64,000 nucleotides of DNA from Flocculibacter collagenilyticus (GCF_016469335.1 NZ_CP059888.1:3857899-3921898), one strand, 5' to 3'. Shown: positions 18,652 to 28,575, numbered from the stretch's first letter. The notes: a model not told the origin generated them from the sequence alone. A program made the numbers and translations.

Positions 18652-18859
18652 GTGCCCTCAGTCATTATGATAGTGCGTGCCCTATACCGCCAGTTACCAA
18701 ATGTCGCAAAAGCAGCACCAACGCAGCGTAGGGCATATAAATACACGGGCGAAAAGTTCCTCAATGTACAAATGAGCGCCGCTATAACTCGATAGTAAAA
18801 GCCCAGAACATTTTGATATATTTTACGAAATAAATGATATAGAAAAGTATGTAAAATAA
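18652..18859 (+). pseudogene. Probable relic of a second, unrelated toxin C-terminus
   Basis: One frame (18652-18795) reads ALYRQLPNVAKAAPTQRRAYKYTGEKFLNVQMSAA (split here only by reading order) and stops. The +1 frame then reads DSKSPEHFDIFYEIND and IEKYVK to a TAA at 18857-18859, just before the ribosome site of the next gene. Joined by one frameshift it would be a plausible charged effector tail. No residue pattern lets me name the toxin family. The call rests on position (directly before an immunity-like gene, directly after the repeat junction) and on amino-acid composition. Confidence 0.45.
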
Positions 18860-18880
18860 ACAATAATCTTGGAGGCTAGT

Positions 18881-19228
18881 TTGACGATTGAAAATATACA
18901 TCAAAGTATTGCAGACAACATGGTAGATAACATTTTCATAAATGACTGGGCTAATGCTTTTATTACAGTAGAGTACTATGATGAAAGTGCACTGGAACTT
19001 GAAGGAGGTTACAAAACTAAGAGTAATGACTTTATTTCATTTAAATTTAGGAACTTTGACCGAAGAATAATCAGCGACTTTCATCGACTTCATAAAATCA
19101 CATCATTTGACTCTGGAAAAAAATGGAATCGAGCAGCATTCACTCTAGAGCCAACAGGTAAATTCAATATTGACGTTAATTGGGATCAAGAATTAGCCGA
19201 CGAAATTGAGCGCTTTAGCAATAAATAA
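18881..19228 (+). CDS. YezG/DUF600-like immunity protein
   Basis: A small acidic protein of 115 residues. TTG 18881 is taken as the start because GGAGG (18871-18875) is ideally placed; an upstream TTG at 18869 overlaps that site. The pattern IADNMVDNIFINDW, then ITVEYYDESA, and near the end WNRAAFTLEPTGKFNIDV is that of the YezG/DUF600 family, immunity proteins of polymorphic toxins in many bacteria. Its cognate toxin is not present intact; only a probable tail relic precedes it. The family match is moderate, made by eye. Confidence 0.6.
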   Translation: MTIENIHQSIADNMVDNIFINDWANAFITVEYYDESALELEGGYKTKSNDFISFKFRNFDRRIISDFHRLHKITSFDSGKKWNRAAFTLEPTGKFNIDVNWDQELADEIERFSNK

Positions 19229-19406
19229 TTTATCACCCCAAACGTAAATACCAAGTGTATTTAAGGCTTTCACGACAAATATAAAATCTATTATTTTTCT
19301 ATTATTACAATTAAATCAATAAAATAGATTTTTTATAAGATCTTAACGCTGCGTCTGTATAAGTTGTTATTTCTTAACTCAGTGTCATAGTTTTAATGGA
19401 GTAACA

Positions 19407-20342
19407 ATGCAGTTTATTCATCATTCATACATGCAATGTAGTGTTCAGTTAGCAATAGTGAGCATGTTAGGTTTTAGTACTTTTTCCTCTTTTGCCCACC
19501 AAGCGTCTTTCACTTTACCAGAAATGCAAACCATTCCGGCTGGTAGTTATGTTCGTGAACGTGAGTCCAATAACGGTATGTTAAAGCAACAGGTGAATGT
19601 TAAACGCTTTAAGTTGGCTAAGTATGAGATCACGGTAGGAGAATTTAGGCAATTTGTGAACGCTACAGGACACAAAACCCGAGACGTTTGCTGGAACTGG
19701 TCAGAAAAAACGCCTAGCTATAAATGGTTTATGAAGCGAGAAAAAGGCAGTTGGTCAGATAACGCTTATGCGCCTTCAGATAAGCACCCTGTTATGTGTG
19801 TAACTTGGTATGACGCCAAGGCCTACGCCAAATGGTTAAGCAATAAAACCGGAAGAAGTTTTCGGTTACCGACAGAAGCTGAATGGGAATATGCGGCACT
19901 TGGTAATCAAACAACAGTGTATTATTTTGGCAATGATGCATCAGAAATTTGCAAATACGCCAATATCTTAGATCAATCTGGCGAAGTTGCGATGTACCGT
20001 GATTACAAGCAGAAACCGAAAGGCGTAAACTGCGATGATGGTGTTGAGTACACCGCTAAAGTTGGTTCTTTTCAGGCGAACCCTTTCGGATTGCACGATA
20101 TGCTAGGAAATGTGTTTGAATTTGTTGAAGATTGTGAACATAACGATTATGAGAACGCACCACTTGATGGCAGCGCTTGGACTAAAGGATGCGACGCCGC
20201 AGACGCTAAAATACTGAAAAAAGGAGGCTCTTATGGTTTCAGTGAAAGGCGCGCGCTAATCACTGGCGGAGGGCACGCAGGTAAAGACAATCCAAGTGCG
20301 TTAGGTGAAGGATTTCGTTTGGCTGAAACTATCATCCAGTAA
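19407..20342 (+). CDS. Exported FGE-sulfatase (SUMF1) domain protein
   Basis: 311 residues with an N-terminal signal peptide (LAIVSMLGFSTFSSFAHQA). The rest is one formylglycine-generating-enzyme-type domain: MQTIPAGSYVRE, FKLAKYEITVGEFRQFV, HPVMCVTWYDAKAYAKWLS, FRLPTEAEWEYAA, FGLHDMLGNVFEFVED, LKKGGSYGFSERRALITG, EGFRLAE. Classical FGE activates sulfatases, but many exported members have other or unknown roles, and no sulfatase gene is nearby. The ATG follows TGGAGTAACA. It is convergent with the CadC-like regulator gene downstream. Confidence 0.85.
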   Translation: MQFIHHSYMQCSVQLAIVSMLGFSTFSSFAHQASFTLPEMQTIPAGSYVRERESNNGMLKQQVNVKRFKLAKYEITVGEFRQFVNATGHKTRDVCWNWSEKTPSYKWFMKREKGSWSDNAYAPSDKHPVMCVTWYDAKAYAKWLSNKTGRSFRLPTEAEWEYAALGNQTTVYYFGNDASEICKYANILDQSGEVAMYRDYKQKPKGVNCDDGVEYTAKVGSFQANPFGLHDMLGNVFEFVEDCEHNDYENAPLDGSAWTKGCDAADAKILKKGGSYGFSERRALITGGGHAGKDNPSALGEGFRLAETIIQ

Positions 20343-20408
20343 TATTCTCTCAATTCAATGCAGTGGGTGTTATAAGTAAGAGAACTAACTGTCCCACTGC
20401 CAATAATC

Positions 20409-22241
20409 TTATACAGATAAACTATCGAGGTTGATTTTCCGCCTATCCAGCCAATGTTGAGGGGCTTGCTCTTGAATAAATTGGCAGTAAAAAGCATGGC
20501 TGCTTGGCGATAGGTCACATAGCGCTAACGCAACATCCAAACTCAGTATTCTTTCTCCTTTCCCTTCAGCTAATTCAAATGCTCGTATTGCATGTGCGGT
20601 GATTTCAGCGTGATTATTTTTATATTTGGCATATTGCATGCGTAAATATAATGCTGATGCGTCGTCATCCTCCAACGTATTCAACAACGCCACGGCATCA
20701 TCTTCACGGCCTTTATTAAGATAATACGTTAATAAACTACGTTGACTTGATTGTGCTAACTTGTGGTGTTTTACCTGCTGAGTCAGCGCTATAACTTGTT
20801 TATAGTGAGGTTCGCTTGCATCGGTGTTGTGGCCAAATATAGCGTAATGATAAGGGATCACCGCTTTGTGGTGATCGGGCAAACGATATGCTTCGATTTT
20901 TTTCTCGGCAATATGCAGATAGTGGTATTTATCTTTGTCTTGCTTGTACTTGTGCGCCATCACAGATAAGTAAGTTAACGCATTGATCTCTTTAAGGGGA
21001 TCGCTTGCTAAATTGGCTTCATTTACGGCTGACAGCAAACTGGTTTTAATGGCTTGATAATCTTTTTGATAATGCGCAAGCCAAGTGGATACTAGCAAAC
21101 TGTCAGCGAGTTGTTTGTGATCTTGAATTGACGCAAACAATGACATCGCACGCTTAAGTTTCTTGCCACTTAAAGGATACAGTTTTTTCAAGGCAAGCAC
21201 GGCACTTTGCTTTAACAGTGCCACACCTTGGTAATAGGGAGACGACTGCTGAGCGCTTAGCTGAAGTAGTTTCTCAGCAAACACCATCGCTTTATCTAGC
21301 TCATGTTGGCCGACTAGTAATTCAATTAAATTACTCAATATTATTACGTCTTCTGGATTGGCTTGATGGGCTATTTGCAATTTTGCCAGTTTATTTTCTG
21401 GCTTTAACGTAGTAGCAAAGAGTGCTTTTAGCGCTGGCTGACTAATATGATCTGATAATTCAGTAAATATGTCTGTTAACGAACGCCCTGCAATGTTACC
21501 GCGCCAGTCAATTTGTGCGCTTTTAATAAGAAAATCTAGATGGAGTGTGGGCTGATCAAGGTGAACGGTGGTCCGTACTTCACCTGTAAGAAACACACCT
21601 TCATGCATCGCTGTCGCAGGTGAGATATATTCATACGAATTTAAAAAGTCTTGGTAAGTTATATCTTGGTTAATGGTGAAACGAATTTCATTCTCTTGTA
21701 ATAAAGCGTGTGTGGTGTGTTCTTGCATTCCCTTTAATGGGATCACGCTAAATTGAGTGGTATTAAGCGAAGCTGAGCCTGAATTTACATAACCGCCTAT
21801 TATCAATATACACAAAAAAGCGAGCGCGGTTGCGGAAAACGCCATAATACGACTCATATTGCGCTTATTTGTATTAGTAGCAGAACTGGATGCTCTCAGA
21901 TTGCGCGTATTTAGATTGCGTGTATCAGGTGCTTGCTCTTCAGACACTTTTATCTTAACGTGTGGCTGCCACTGATAACCTCGCTTTGAGTAGGTTTTGA
22001 TGGCTTCGCTACCAAAAATACGTCTTAAATGACTGATATTCTGAAAAACCACCTGATCTGCAACCACTTTCCCTTGCCAAACATGCTCTAGGATCGCTTC
22101 TTTGCTCACAACGGAATCAGCGTTACTTATTAAAAAAGCGAGTAATTTCAATTCGTAAGGGCGTAAATCGAGTGTTTCGCCTTGTTGGGTGAGTATTAAT
22201 GTTTCACTATTAAATTCAAAATTGTCGAACAGATAATGCAT
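20409..22241 (-). CDS. CadC-like membrane-bound transcriptional regulator with TPR-like C-terminus
   Basis: 610 residues. Residues 1-95 form an OmpR/PhoB-type winged helix (LDLRPYELKLLAFLI, VVSKEAILEHVWQG, NISHLRRIFG, IKTYSKRGYQW). A basic stretch and one membrane helix (about 132-150, FSATALAFLCILIIGGYV) follow. The remainder, about 450 residues, is helical with TPR-like repeats and would lie in the periplasm, the ToxR/CadC layout. Its signal and targets are unknown; the convergent FGE-domain gene is the closest candidate partner, but nothing in the sequence proves that. Confidence 0.85.
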   Translation of the reverse strand: MHYLFDNFEFNSETLILTQQGETLDLRPYELKLLAFLISNADSVVSKEAILEHVWQGKVVADQVVFQNISHLRRIFGSEAIKTYSKRGYQWQPHVKIKVSEEQAPDTRNLNTRNLRASSSATNTNKRNMSRIMAFSATALAFLCILIIGGYVNSGSASLNTTQFSVIPLKGMQEHTTHALLQENEIRFTINQDITYQDFLNSYEYISPATAMHEGVFLTGEVRTTVHLDQPTLHLDFLIKSAQIDWRGNIAGRSLTDIFTELSDHISQPALKALFATTLKPENKLAKLQIAHQANPEDVIILSNLIELLVGQHELDKAMVFAEKLLQLSAQQSSPYYQGVALLKQSAVLALKKLYPLSGKKLKRAMSLFASIQDHKQLADSLLVSTWLAHYQKDYQAIKTSLLSAVNEANLASDPLKEINALTYLSVMAHKYKQDKDKYHYLHIAEKKIEAYRLPDHHKAVIPYHYAIFGHNTDASEPHYKQVIALTQQVKHHKLAQSSQRSLLTYYLNKGREDDAVALLNTLEDDDASALYLRMQYAKYKNNHAEITAHAIRAFELAEGKGERILSLDVALALCDLSPSSHAFYCQFIQEQAPQHWLDRRKINLDSLSV

Positions 22242-22380
22242 ACTGTGTATTTGTGTTTATCTTTAATCATTCACTATAAACCCAACGTGGTTGGGATAAA
22301 TACCTGCCGTCGACAATACTGCGACTTCCTGAAGCAGAGTATAACGAGCGCATGTGATTAACAAGCACTATGGATTAATC

Positions 22381-23658
22381 CTATTCCTTAACACAATTTC
22401 GCCCTGCTTTTTTAGCACGATATAACGCTTCGTCGGCTTGCTTCATAATGGCATGAAATTCACTCATTTCTTTGCTACGACTGGCTAACCCTAAACTAAT
22501 GGTTACATTAACGGTTTTCTGTTTTGCAGGAGTTTTTGTTTTCCGATCTTGCTCACTAGTTACAGGCCTGTCTTTACCACGCAATACAATGTCGTAGTCA
22601 GCAATAGCTTGGCGCAATACGTCTAAATGAGGAACAACCTCTTGATTCGACTTGTTCGGAAACACCAGCGTAAATTCTTCGCCACCATAACGAAATGCCT
22701 TGCCACCACCTGTTACTTGATTAAGCTTCGCGGCCACCAGCTTTAATACTTGGTCGCCGACATCGTGACCATAGGTGTCGTTAAACTTTTTAAAATGATC
22801 TACATCCGCCATTACAACAACGTATTTACGCCCCAAAGTGGGAACATATTGCATCAGTGCACGGCGCGACGGTATACCCGTTAACTCATCTTTAAACGCC
22901 ATATTATGGCTGTCTATTAATGCTGAGAGAATAAAAATACCCGATAACGTTAAAATTACACTATGCAGTAACACCGTGCTTATTGGTGTTTCACTCGTTT
23001 GAAATTGTAAATACACTAAGCTGATTATTGTGACAAAAATAGCCGTGTGAGTATTGGTTGGCAGCCACACTAACCTCACCAGCGCAGCTATAATTACTAC
23101 CCCATAGAGAACAAATACGTCACCTGTTAATTGCGCAGAAATGGTATTCGATAGTCCTGCATATAATTGCTCAACCCATCGGATTGCCGCCACTAAATGA
23201 TTGATGAATGACGAGTCACTACTAACGGCATTTACATTGTGTGACAGCTGCCATAAAAAGTCGGCGAATACAGTAAGCAATACAAATACGACGAGATAAA
23301 TTAAGCTGGTGTTTACTTTGATACCGCGGTCTTTATCTAGCATTAAAAGTGTACTTGTTAAAATGCAGCTGGTAAAAAGAATGCTCGGCTGAAAATTAAA
23401 AAAGGTAGCAGCAATATGATCTTGAAGTAGCAGTGCCAGCAGAAGTAATGACAAATACACGATGCGCGTTCGACCAAATTGCCACGAAATTGCCGCCGCT
23501 ACCACTAGCATAATATGGCTTAACCAATTAAGTTGAGAAAACCACTGCGAGACCTGCTCGGGTGCATAAAAGGTGTAGAAAATAGCGGCAAACACCACTA
23601 AAAATTGTGGAATAGAGCGCTTTAAAACAGATTCTAGTGAAAACAAAACAACGTTCAC
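22381..23658 (-). CDS. Membrane diguanylate cyclase (GGDEF)
   Basis: 425 residues: seven or eight hydrophobic helices in the first 250 residues (a MASE-like sensor region I cannot assign to a named family), then a GGDEF domain with DELTGIPSRRALMQ, VVMADVDHFKKFNDTYGHDVGD and the active-site RYGGEEF. It makes cyclic di-GMP from GTP. The inhibitory I-site RxxD normally found five residues before GGDEF is absent (GGGKAFRYGGEEF). The GTG at 23658 opens directly into the protein but has no good ribosome site, so the start is uncertain. Confidence 0.88.
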   Translation of the reverse strand: MNVVLFSLESVLKRSIPQFLVVFAAIFYTFYAPEQVSQWFSQLNWLSHIMLVVAAAISWQFGRTRIVYLSLLLLALLLQDHIAATFFNFQPSILFTSCILTSTLLMLDKDRGIKVNTSLIYLVVFVLLTVFADFLWQLSHNVNAVSSDSSFINHLVAAIRWVEQLYAGLSNTISAQLTGDVFVLYGVVIIAALVRLVWLPTNTHTAIFVTIISLVYLQFQTSETPISTVLLHSVILTLSGIFILSALIDSHNMAFKDELTGIPSRRALMQYVPTLGRKYVVVMADVDHFKKFNDTYGHDVGDQVLKLVAAKLNQVTGGGKAFRYGGEEFTLVFPNKSNQEVVPHLDVLRQAIADYDIVLRGKDRPVTSEQDRKTKTPAKQKTVNVTISLGLASRSKEMSEFHAIMKQADEALYRAKKAGRNCVKE

Positions 23659-23933
23659 CCATACAACATTAAAGTCGTCATTGTAGGTATTTTTATAGCC
23701 GTTGTCTTGCGGCTATTGTTTATTACCGAAAAGATTGTGCAAATACCAAGTTACTCAAAAAGCAGCTCCATTTGATTAAAATCTAATGGCATTCGCTGCA
23801 CCACCTCATGCCTTGATAATATAAAGGCGCGACATTGGTGATGTAATCATTTAATTGCTTTACTAACACTCGCTAAAACCGAACTGAATATCATTTTACC
23901 TGCGTCATAATCGAGACACGTTATATTGTGAAC

Positions 23934-23951
23934 TGTGTCGACAATGACACA
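23934..23951. promoter_or_regulatory. Inverted repeat TGTGTC-N6-GACACA, possible enhancer-binding-protein site
   Basis: A perfect six-base inverted repeat with a six-base centre; a further GACAC half-site lies about 20 bases upstream (around 23915). It sits about 100 bases before the sigma-54 promoter, the usual place for binding of an NtrC-type activator such as the one encoded at 28634. Its function is inferred from position and symmetry. Confidence 0.5.
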
Positions 23952-24022
23952 CCTAGTTTATAAAAAACTATCACACCAAAGGCAATACCATTAAATTCAA
24001 TAACTTACATACAAATTCATTC

Positions 24023-24038
24023 TGGCATAAAGCTTGTT
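24023..24038 (+). promoter_or_regulatory. Sigma-54 promoter of the HlyD/MacB-type export operon
   Basis: TGGCA and TTGTT with the correct spacing of the -24/-12 elements (consensus TGGCAC-N5-TTGCW; one base of the GC is a T). The predicted start near 24049 leaves about 24 bases before ATG 24073. The remaining part of 23659-24022 has a short hairpin (23695-23716) and no gene. Confidence 0.6.
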
Positions 24039-24072
24039 ATAACTAGATATCATCATGTATTGGAAAAGTACT

Positions 24073-25341
24073 ATGGATATTCAAAGACAGTTATCAGGCA
24101 AATCTACACTGCGCAAAATGAACAAGTATTATTATTTTATTTTGTTGGCAATCATTCCTATTGCAGCATGGGCGATTAAAAGCCATTTTTTGGGGGATGC
24201 GTCCTACATTGTGAAAGAAAGTAGCATTCAAACCGCAGTCGTAGAGAAGGGCAAGTTTAATGTAGAAATACGCGGTATCGGCGTATTAAAGCCAGACATC
24301 ATGCGCTGGGAGTCAGCCCAAGTAAGCGGCAGAGTTGAGCAGGTACTAGTAAAGCCGGGTAGCGTGGTCGCTAAAGGGCAAACGCTACTCACCCTCTTTA
24401 ATCCGTCGTTAGTGCGTCAACTGAAACACGCTGAATGGGAAGTTAAAGCAACCAAAGCTGAGCATCATGCTGCACTAGTGGCGTTAGAATCGCAATTGCT
24501 TGAACTTGAAACCAGTGTTATTCAAGCGCAATTTAACTACCAAGCCATTAAACTGAAGCTAGATGCCGAGCGTAATCTTATCGCCCAGCGCAAAGGGTCA
24601 ATATCGGCTATTGAATTCAAGCGCACTGAGCTAGAACTAAAACAGCAGCACCACCGCTGGCAAGCGCAGCAAAAACGGTTAGTAAAAATGCAAACCAACC
24701 TAACAGCCATTCAACAAGCACATCATGCCAAATTGGGGTTAGTAACCAACAATTATCAGCAGATTCAAGACGAAGTTGCCGCACTCACTGTCGTCGCCAC
24801 CAATGCAGGTGTGGTACAACAAGTGTCATTAAATTTAGGTGAGCAAGTTCATCAAGGGGACGCCGTTGCGCTTATCGCCAACCAAAATAAACTGATTGCT
24901 GAATTAGATGTACAAGAGTTACAGGTGCAACATATTCAACGAGGCCAAAAAGTGTGGATTGATACGCGCCAGTCGCAAGTACTCGGGGAAGTAGCACGAA
25001 TCGACCCTGCGGTAATCAACGGCATGGTGAAAATAGATGTGAAAATGGTTGACGACTTACCCAGTGAAGCAAGGCCCGATTTGAATGTAGAGGGGCGCAT
25101 TATCATCAGTGAATTTGAGCAAACCACTTTTGTTAAACGTCCCGCGTTTTCACCCCGCCTTAGCGAGGCATTTGTTTACCGTATTTCACCTGATGGCCAG
25201 CTAGCCACCAAAACGAACGTCACCTTTGGCCAACGGTCAGTGAATTATATTCAAATTGAAGCTGGGCTTAATCAAGGTGAACGTATCGTTATTTCAAATA
25301 CTGACGAATGGTTAACGCACGAACACGTACTGATTAATTAA
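24073..25341 (+). CDS. HlyD-family periplasmic adaptor of an ABC exporter
   Basis: About 422 residues. One N-terminal membrane helix (YYYFILLAIIPIAAWAI), then a lipoyl/beta-barrel part (VSGRVEQVLVKPGSVVAKGQ), a long coiled-coil hairpin (about 130-235, rich in Q, K, E and L) and the returning barrel (LNLGEQVHQGDAVALIA). It bridges an inner-membrane transporter and an outer-membrane channel. ATG 24073 fits the predicted sigma-54 start and has GGA at -10; an in-frame ATG at 24055 would leave almost no leader. It is the first gene of a three-gene export operon; no TolC homologue is nearby. Confidence 0.85.
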   Translation: MDIQRQLSGKSTLRKMNKYYYFILLAIIPIAAWAIKSHFLGDASYIVKESSIQTAVVEKGKFNVEIRGIGVLKPDIMRWESAQVSGRVEQVLVKPGSVVAKGQTLLTLFNPSLVRQLKHAEWEVKATKAEHHAALVALESQLLELETSVIQAQFNYQAIKLKLDAERNLIAQRKGSISAIEFKRTELELKQQHHRWQAQQKRLVKMQTNLTAIQQAHHAKLGLVTNNYQQIQDEVAALTVVATNAGVVQQVSLNLGEQVHQGDAVALIANQNKLIAELDVQELQVQHIQRGQKVWIDTRQSQVLGEVARIDPAVINGMVKIDVKMVDDLPSEARPDLNVEGRIIISEFEQTTFVKRPAFSPRLSEAFVYRISPDGQLATKTNVTFGQRSVNYIQIEAGLNQGERIVISNTDEWLTHEHVLIN

Positions 25342-25352
25342 GGAAAATAAGA

Positions 25353-26087
25353 ATGAATAACAGCCAACACACAGAAACACTGGTTACACTGAATGACATC
25401 AATAAAATATTTTTTACCGACGAGATAGAAACACGTGCGATTAGCAATATTAATCTTAGTATTAAAAAAGGTGAATATGTTTCTCTTAGCGGGCCATCAG
25501 GCTGTGGTAAATCGACGTTACTGGCTATTCTCGGTTTACTAGACACGCCAACACAAGGCAGCATAATGCTACAAAATCAAGATGTAGCAGCGTTAAACCG
25601 TAATCAACGCGCCCGTATTCGCGGTCAGCATATTGGCTTTGTGTTTCAGTCGTTTAATCTTATTTCAGATCTGACTGTGGCCGAAAATGTGATGCTTCCT
25701 CTGACCTATCAAACACCCACCCTAAGTAAAAAAGAACGACAACAACGCGTTGATAGCGTACTAAAAAAAGTACAAATGCAGCACCGTAAACAACATTTTC
25801 CGTCGCAATTATCTGGCGGACAACAACAACGTGTCGCGGTGGCAAGAGCGCTAGTTAATAACCCTGACTTTATTTTAGCGGATGAGCCAACAGGTAACTT
25901 AGATTCGAAAAACGCAGCCGCTGTGATGGCGTTGCTTGACGATTTACATCGTGAAGGCTGCACAATTGTAATGGTGACCCATGATGAAGCTTCTGCAAAG
26001 CGAGCCAGCCGCCAAATTGATATGTTTGATGGCAAAATTGTTGCTGACAATTACAACACCACAAATCTTGCTGTTTCATCTTTTTAG
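25353..26087 (+). CDS. ABC transporter ATPase (MacB/LolD type)
   Basis: 244 residues. Walker A GPSGCGKST, Q-loop FVFQSFNLI, signature LSGGQQQRVAVARALV, Walker B FILADEPTG followed by NLDS, and the switch histidine in MVTHDEA are all present. The spacing and the LISDLTVAENVMLPL segment place it in the MacB/LolD/FtsE subgroup, which drives mechanotransmission-type exporters. It starts 12 bases after the adaptor gene with AAGGAAAATAAG in front, and the permease gene follows 10 bases after its stop. Confidence 0.93.
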   Translation: MNNSQHTETLVTLNDINKIFFTDEIETRAISNINLSIKKGEYVSLSGPSGCGKSTLLAILGLLDTPTQGSIMLQNQDVAALNRNQRARIRGQHIGFVFQSFNLISDLTVAENVMLPLTYQTPTLSKKERQQRVDSVLKKVQMQHRKQHFPSQLSGGQQQRVAVARALVNNPDFILADEPTGNLDSKNAAAVMALLDDLHREGCTIVMVTHDEASAKRASRQIDMFDGKIVADNYNTTNLAVSSF

Positions 26088-26096
26088 GAAGCTATT

Positions 26097-28544
26097 ATGT
26101 CTGTTTGGATTGATATTAAGTACGCCTTACGGTTACTGCTAAAAGCGCCAAAGTTCACCGGCATTACTTTGCTTGTATTAACAGGTGGCTTAGCCATTAG
26201 CTTGTTTACGTTTTCTTTTTTGTACTCAATGCTTTATAAGCCATTACCGTTACCCAACGGCGAATCCATTTATCGTGTTACTAACTTTATCAATGGTAAT
26301 CACCGTCTTTTGCCAGCTTATGAGCTTTTAACCGCAAGAAAGCAATTTACTGCATTTAAGGAGTTTGGCGTTTACCAAAGCACTAATAGCCTGATTATGT
26401 TTGATGACGAAGCCTATAATGCCCGGGGTTCATACGTAGAAGCCAACTTTTTTCCGTTTACTCAGGTGTCACCTATCGCAGGTAGAACCATTGACCATAC
26501 TGACATGCAGGCTGATGCACCTCCTGTAGTGGTATTGAGTTTTAATCTGTGGCAAGGCTATTTCAGCGGACAACAACAAAACAGCGATCCCACGTCGGTT
26601 ATTGGTAAGGTCATTAATATTAATCAAACACCGACCACCGTTATTGGTGTGATGCCTAAGGGTTACTTATTCCCAGTTAGCAGCCAATTATGGCTACCTA
26701 TGCCCAAAAAGATGTTAACACCCACCGCATCAAGTACAGAGAGTATTCGCGCTTTTGCTCGCTTAAAGCCACATGTTTCCGTGGCGTCGGCCAATCAAGA
26801 AATGACGCAGGCGGTTAATACTCTTTACCAAGAAAATGTTACGCATTATCAAAAAACAGCAGGCAACATCACCGTTAAGTTGAACACCTTCGCGATGGCG
26901 CAAGCCGACAATCAAGGCACCATGATTTTCGCGTTTCTTAATATTGTCGCCTTTCTTATTTTACTGCTTGCCTGTATTAACGTTGGCAACCTGCTATTAG
27001 CGCGTGCGGTGCAACGCAATAAGGAAACAGCGATACGCGCCGCACTTGGTGCAACCTCAAGCCGATTGATTAGCCAACTGATGTGGGAAGGCGTGATCAT
27101 TTGCGTTGTTGGCGGCATTTTAGCGGTACTATTGGTTGCTGGCGCGCTCGACTTTACTAATGTAGTACTTCAAAGCGAGCTATCTACCAATCGTCCATTT
27201 TGGTGGCGTTGGCAATTTGATTTCCCCACGTTATTAATGGCAATTGCTTTTACCGTAACGACGATTTTCTTAGCCTCATTTGTACCGGCTTATCGTGCAA
27301 CTCAGCAAGATATCAACATTACATTGCGCGACGGTACACGCGGTGCACAAGGCCGCAAAGCGGGCAGAGTCTCTCGTTTTTTAGTCACTGTTCAAATATT
27401 TATTATTGCCTTGCTGATGATGATTGGTGGTGTTTCTGCCATGATTTCAATGCATTTGTTAAATATGGACTTAGGCGAAGACTTTTCTAAGGTATTAATG
27501 GCCGAAATCGTATTACCAGAGCAGCGATACGCTAATGAACAACAACAAAGACAATTTACTCAATCACTCGTTGACGCCTTAAATCAGCAACCGAATATCG
27601 ACAATGCCGTTAATTGGCATTATATCGATCACCTACCTTTTAACTTACTGGGTTCAGAGAATATGGATGATGAACAATGGCCCAAAATAAACACCGTCGC
27701 ACTAGTAGGCAAAACCGAATTACATGGCTTACGCATCATGGCTGGCAGGCACTTAAGCCATCACGATTCGCACAATGCAAGACGCGTTATTGTGGTTAGT
27801 GAGTCTTTTGTTAAGCGTCATTGGCCATCGCAGCCATTGAGTACAGCGCTAGAACAGCAAATACAATTAAAAATTAATGACCAGCCAGTGCCATTTAGCA
27901 TTGTGGGCGTCATTTCAGACCGTATGAATGGCAGCAGTATATTTAGCCACAAAAGCGTTGAAGATGAGGTGTATATTTCTGGCTATCAATACCCAACGCC
28001 ATGGTTGAAAGTAAAAATGAAATACTCTGGTAATGAAAAAACAGCTGAAAAACAGTTTTACCAACGTTTATTCCAGCTAGACAGTGCAATTGAAAACTAC
28101 GAAGTGCGTTCAGCAGAAAGAAATTTCAGCATGATGCGAAGCAGTATGAAATTAATGGCAAATATAACTTTTTCAGCCGGCGCATTTGCATTATTGCTCG
28201 CGGTAACAGGCATTTATGGTATTACCGCCAACGCAGTGGTGCAACGCACCCATGAAATTGGCATACGTCGTGCGGTAGGTGCCAGTGAGCAGCAATTAAT
28301 TAAACTATTCTTACGTCAAGGTAGCTGGCAACTACTCACGGGCTTAAGCGTTAGCCTGCTATTGTTTAGCGCCATTTCATATATATTCTACAATTTTTCT
28401 GAAGGGCACCTGCCAGTTTATATGTTTCCCACCATTGCAGTTACCGTGTGCGTGTTGCTTACGTTCGTTGTATTAACGGCAGTATACCTTCCTGCTCGCA
28501 AAGCAGTTACATTAGAACCCAGCCATGCATTGCGTTATGAATAA
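26097..28544 (+). CDS. ABC permease with duplicated FtsX domains (MacB-like)
   Basis: 815 residues. It has an N-terminal helix, a MacB periplasmic core, an FtsX block (about 280-430, LNIVAFLILLLACINVGNLLLARAVQRNKETAIRAALGA split by loops), a second periplasmic core and a C-terminal FtsX block (TGIYGITANAVVQRTHEIGIRRAVGA). Two complete FtsX halves in one chain make it an ADOP-like fused permease. With the adaptor and ATPase it should export a peptide, lipoprotein or small molecule from the periplasm. The gene is preceded by AGGAAG. Confidence 0.88.
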   Translation: MSVWIDIKYALRLLLKAPKFTGITLLVLTGGLAISLFTFSFLYSMLYKPLPLPNGESIYRVTNFINGNHRLLPAYELLTARKQFTAFKEFGVYQSTNSLIMFDDEAYNARGSYVEANFFPFTQVSPIAGRTIDHTDMQADAPPVVVLSFNLWQGYFSGQQQNSDPTSVIGKVININQTPTTVIGVMPKGYLFPVSSQLWLPMPKKMLTPTASSTESIRAFARLKPHVSVASANQEMTQAVNTLYQENVTHYQKTAGNITVKLNTFAMAQADNQGTMIFAFLNIVAFLILLLACINVGNLLLARAVQRNKETAIRAALGATSSRLISQLMWEGVIICVVGGILAVLLVAGALDFTNVVLQSELSTNRPFWWRWQFDFPTLLMAIAFTVTTIFLASFVPAYRATQQDINITLRDGTRGAQGRKAGRVSRFLVTVQIFIIALLMMIGGVSAMISMHLLNMDLGEDFSKVLMAEIVLPEQRYANEQQQRQFTQSLVDALNQQPNIDNAVNWHYIDHLPFNLLGSENMDDEQWPKINTVALVGKTELHGLRIMAGRHLSHHDSHNARRVIVVSESFVKRHWPSQPLSTALEQQIQLKINDQPVPFSIVGVISDRMNGSSIFSHKSVEDEVYISGYQYPTPWLKVKMKYSGNEKTAEKQFYQRLFQLDSAIENYEVRSAERNFSMMRSSMKLMANITFSAGAFALLLAVTGIYGITANAVVQRTHEIGIRRAVGASEQQLIKLFLRQGSWQLLTGLSVSLLLFSAISYIFYNFSEGHLPVYMFPTIAVTVCVLLTFVVLTAVYLPARKAVTLEPSHALRYE

Positions 28545-28575
28545 CAATTGAATATGGTAACTGTATAACTGTTAA

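Noticed and set aside
18645-18863. 72-codon minus-strand ORF
   Set aside because: Antisense to the toxin-tail relic and the start of the immunity gene, no ribosome site; hydrophobic only because it is the complement of a charged frame.
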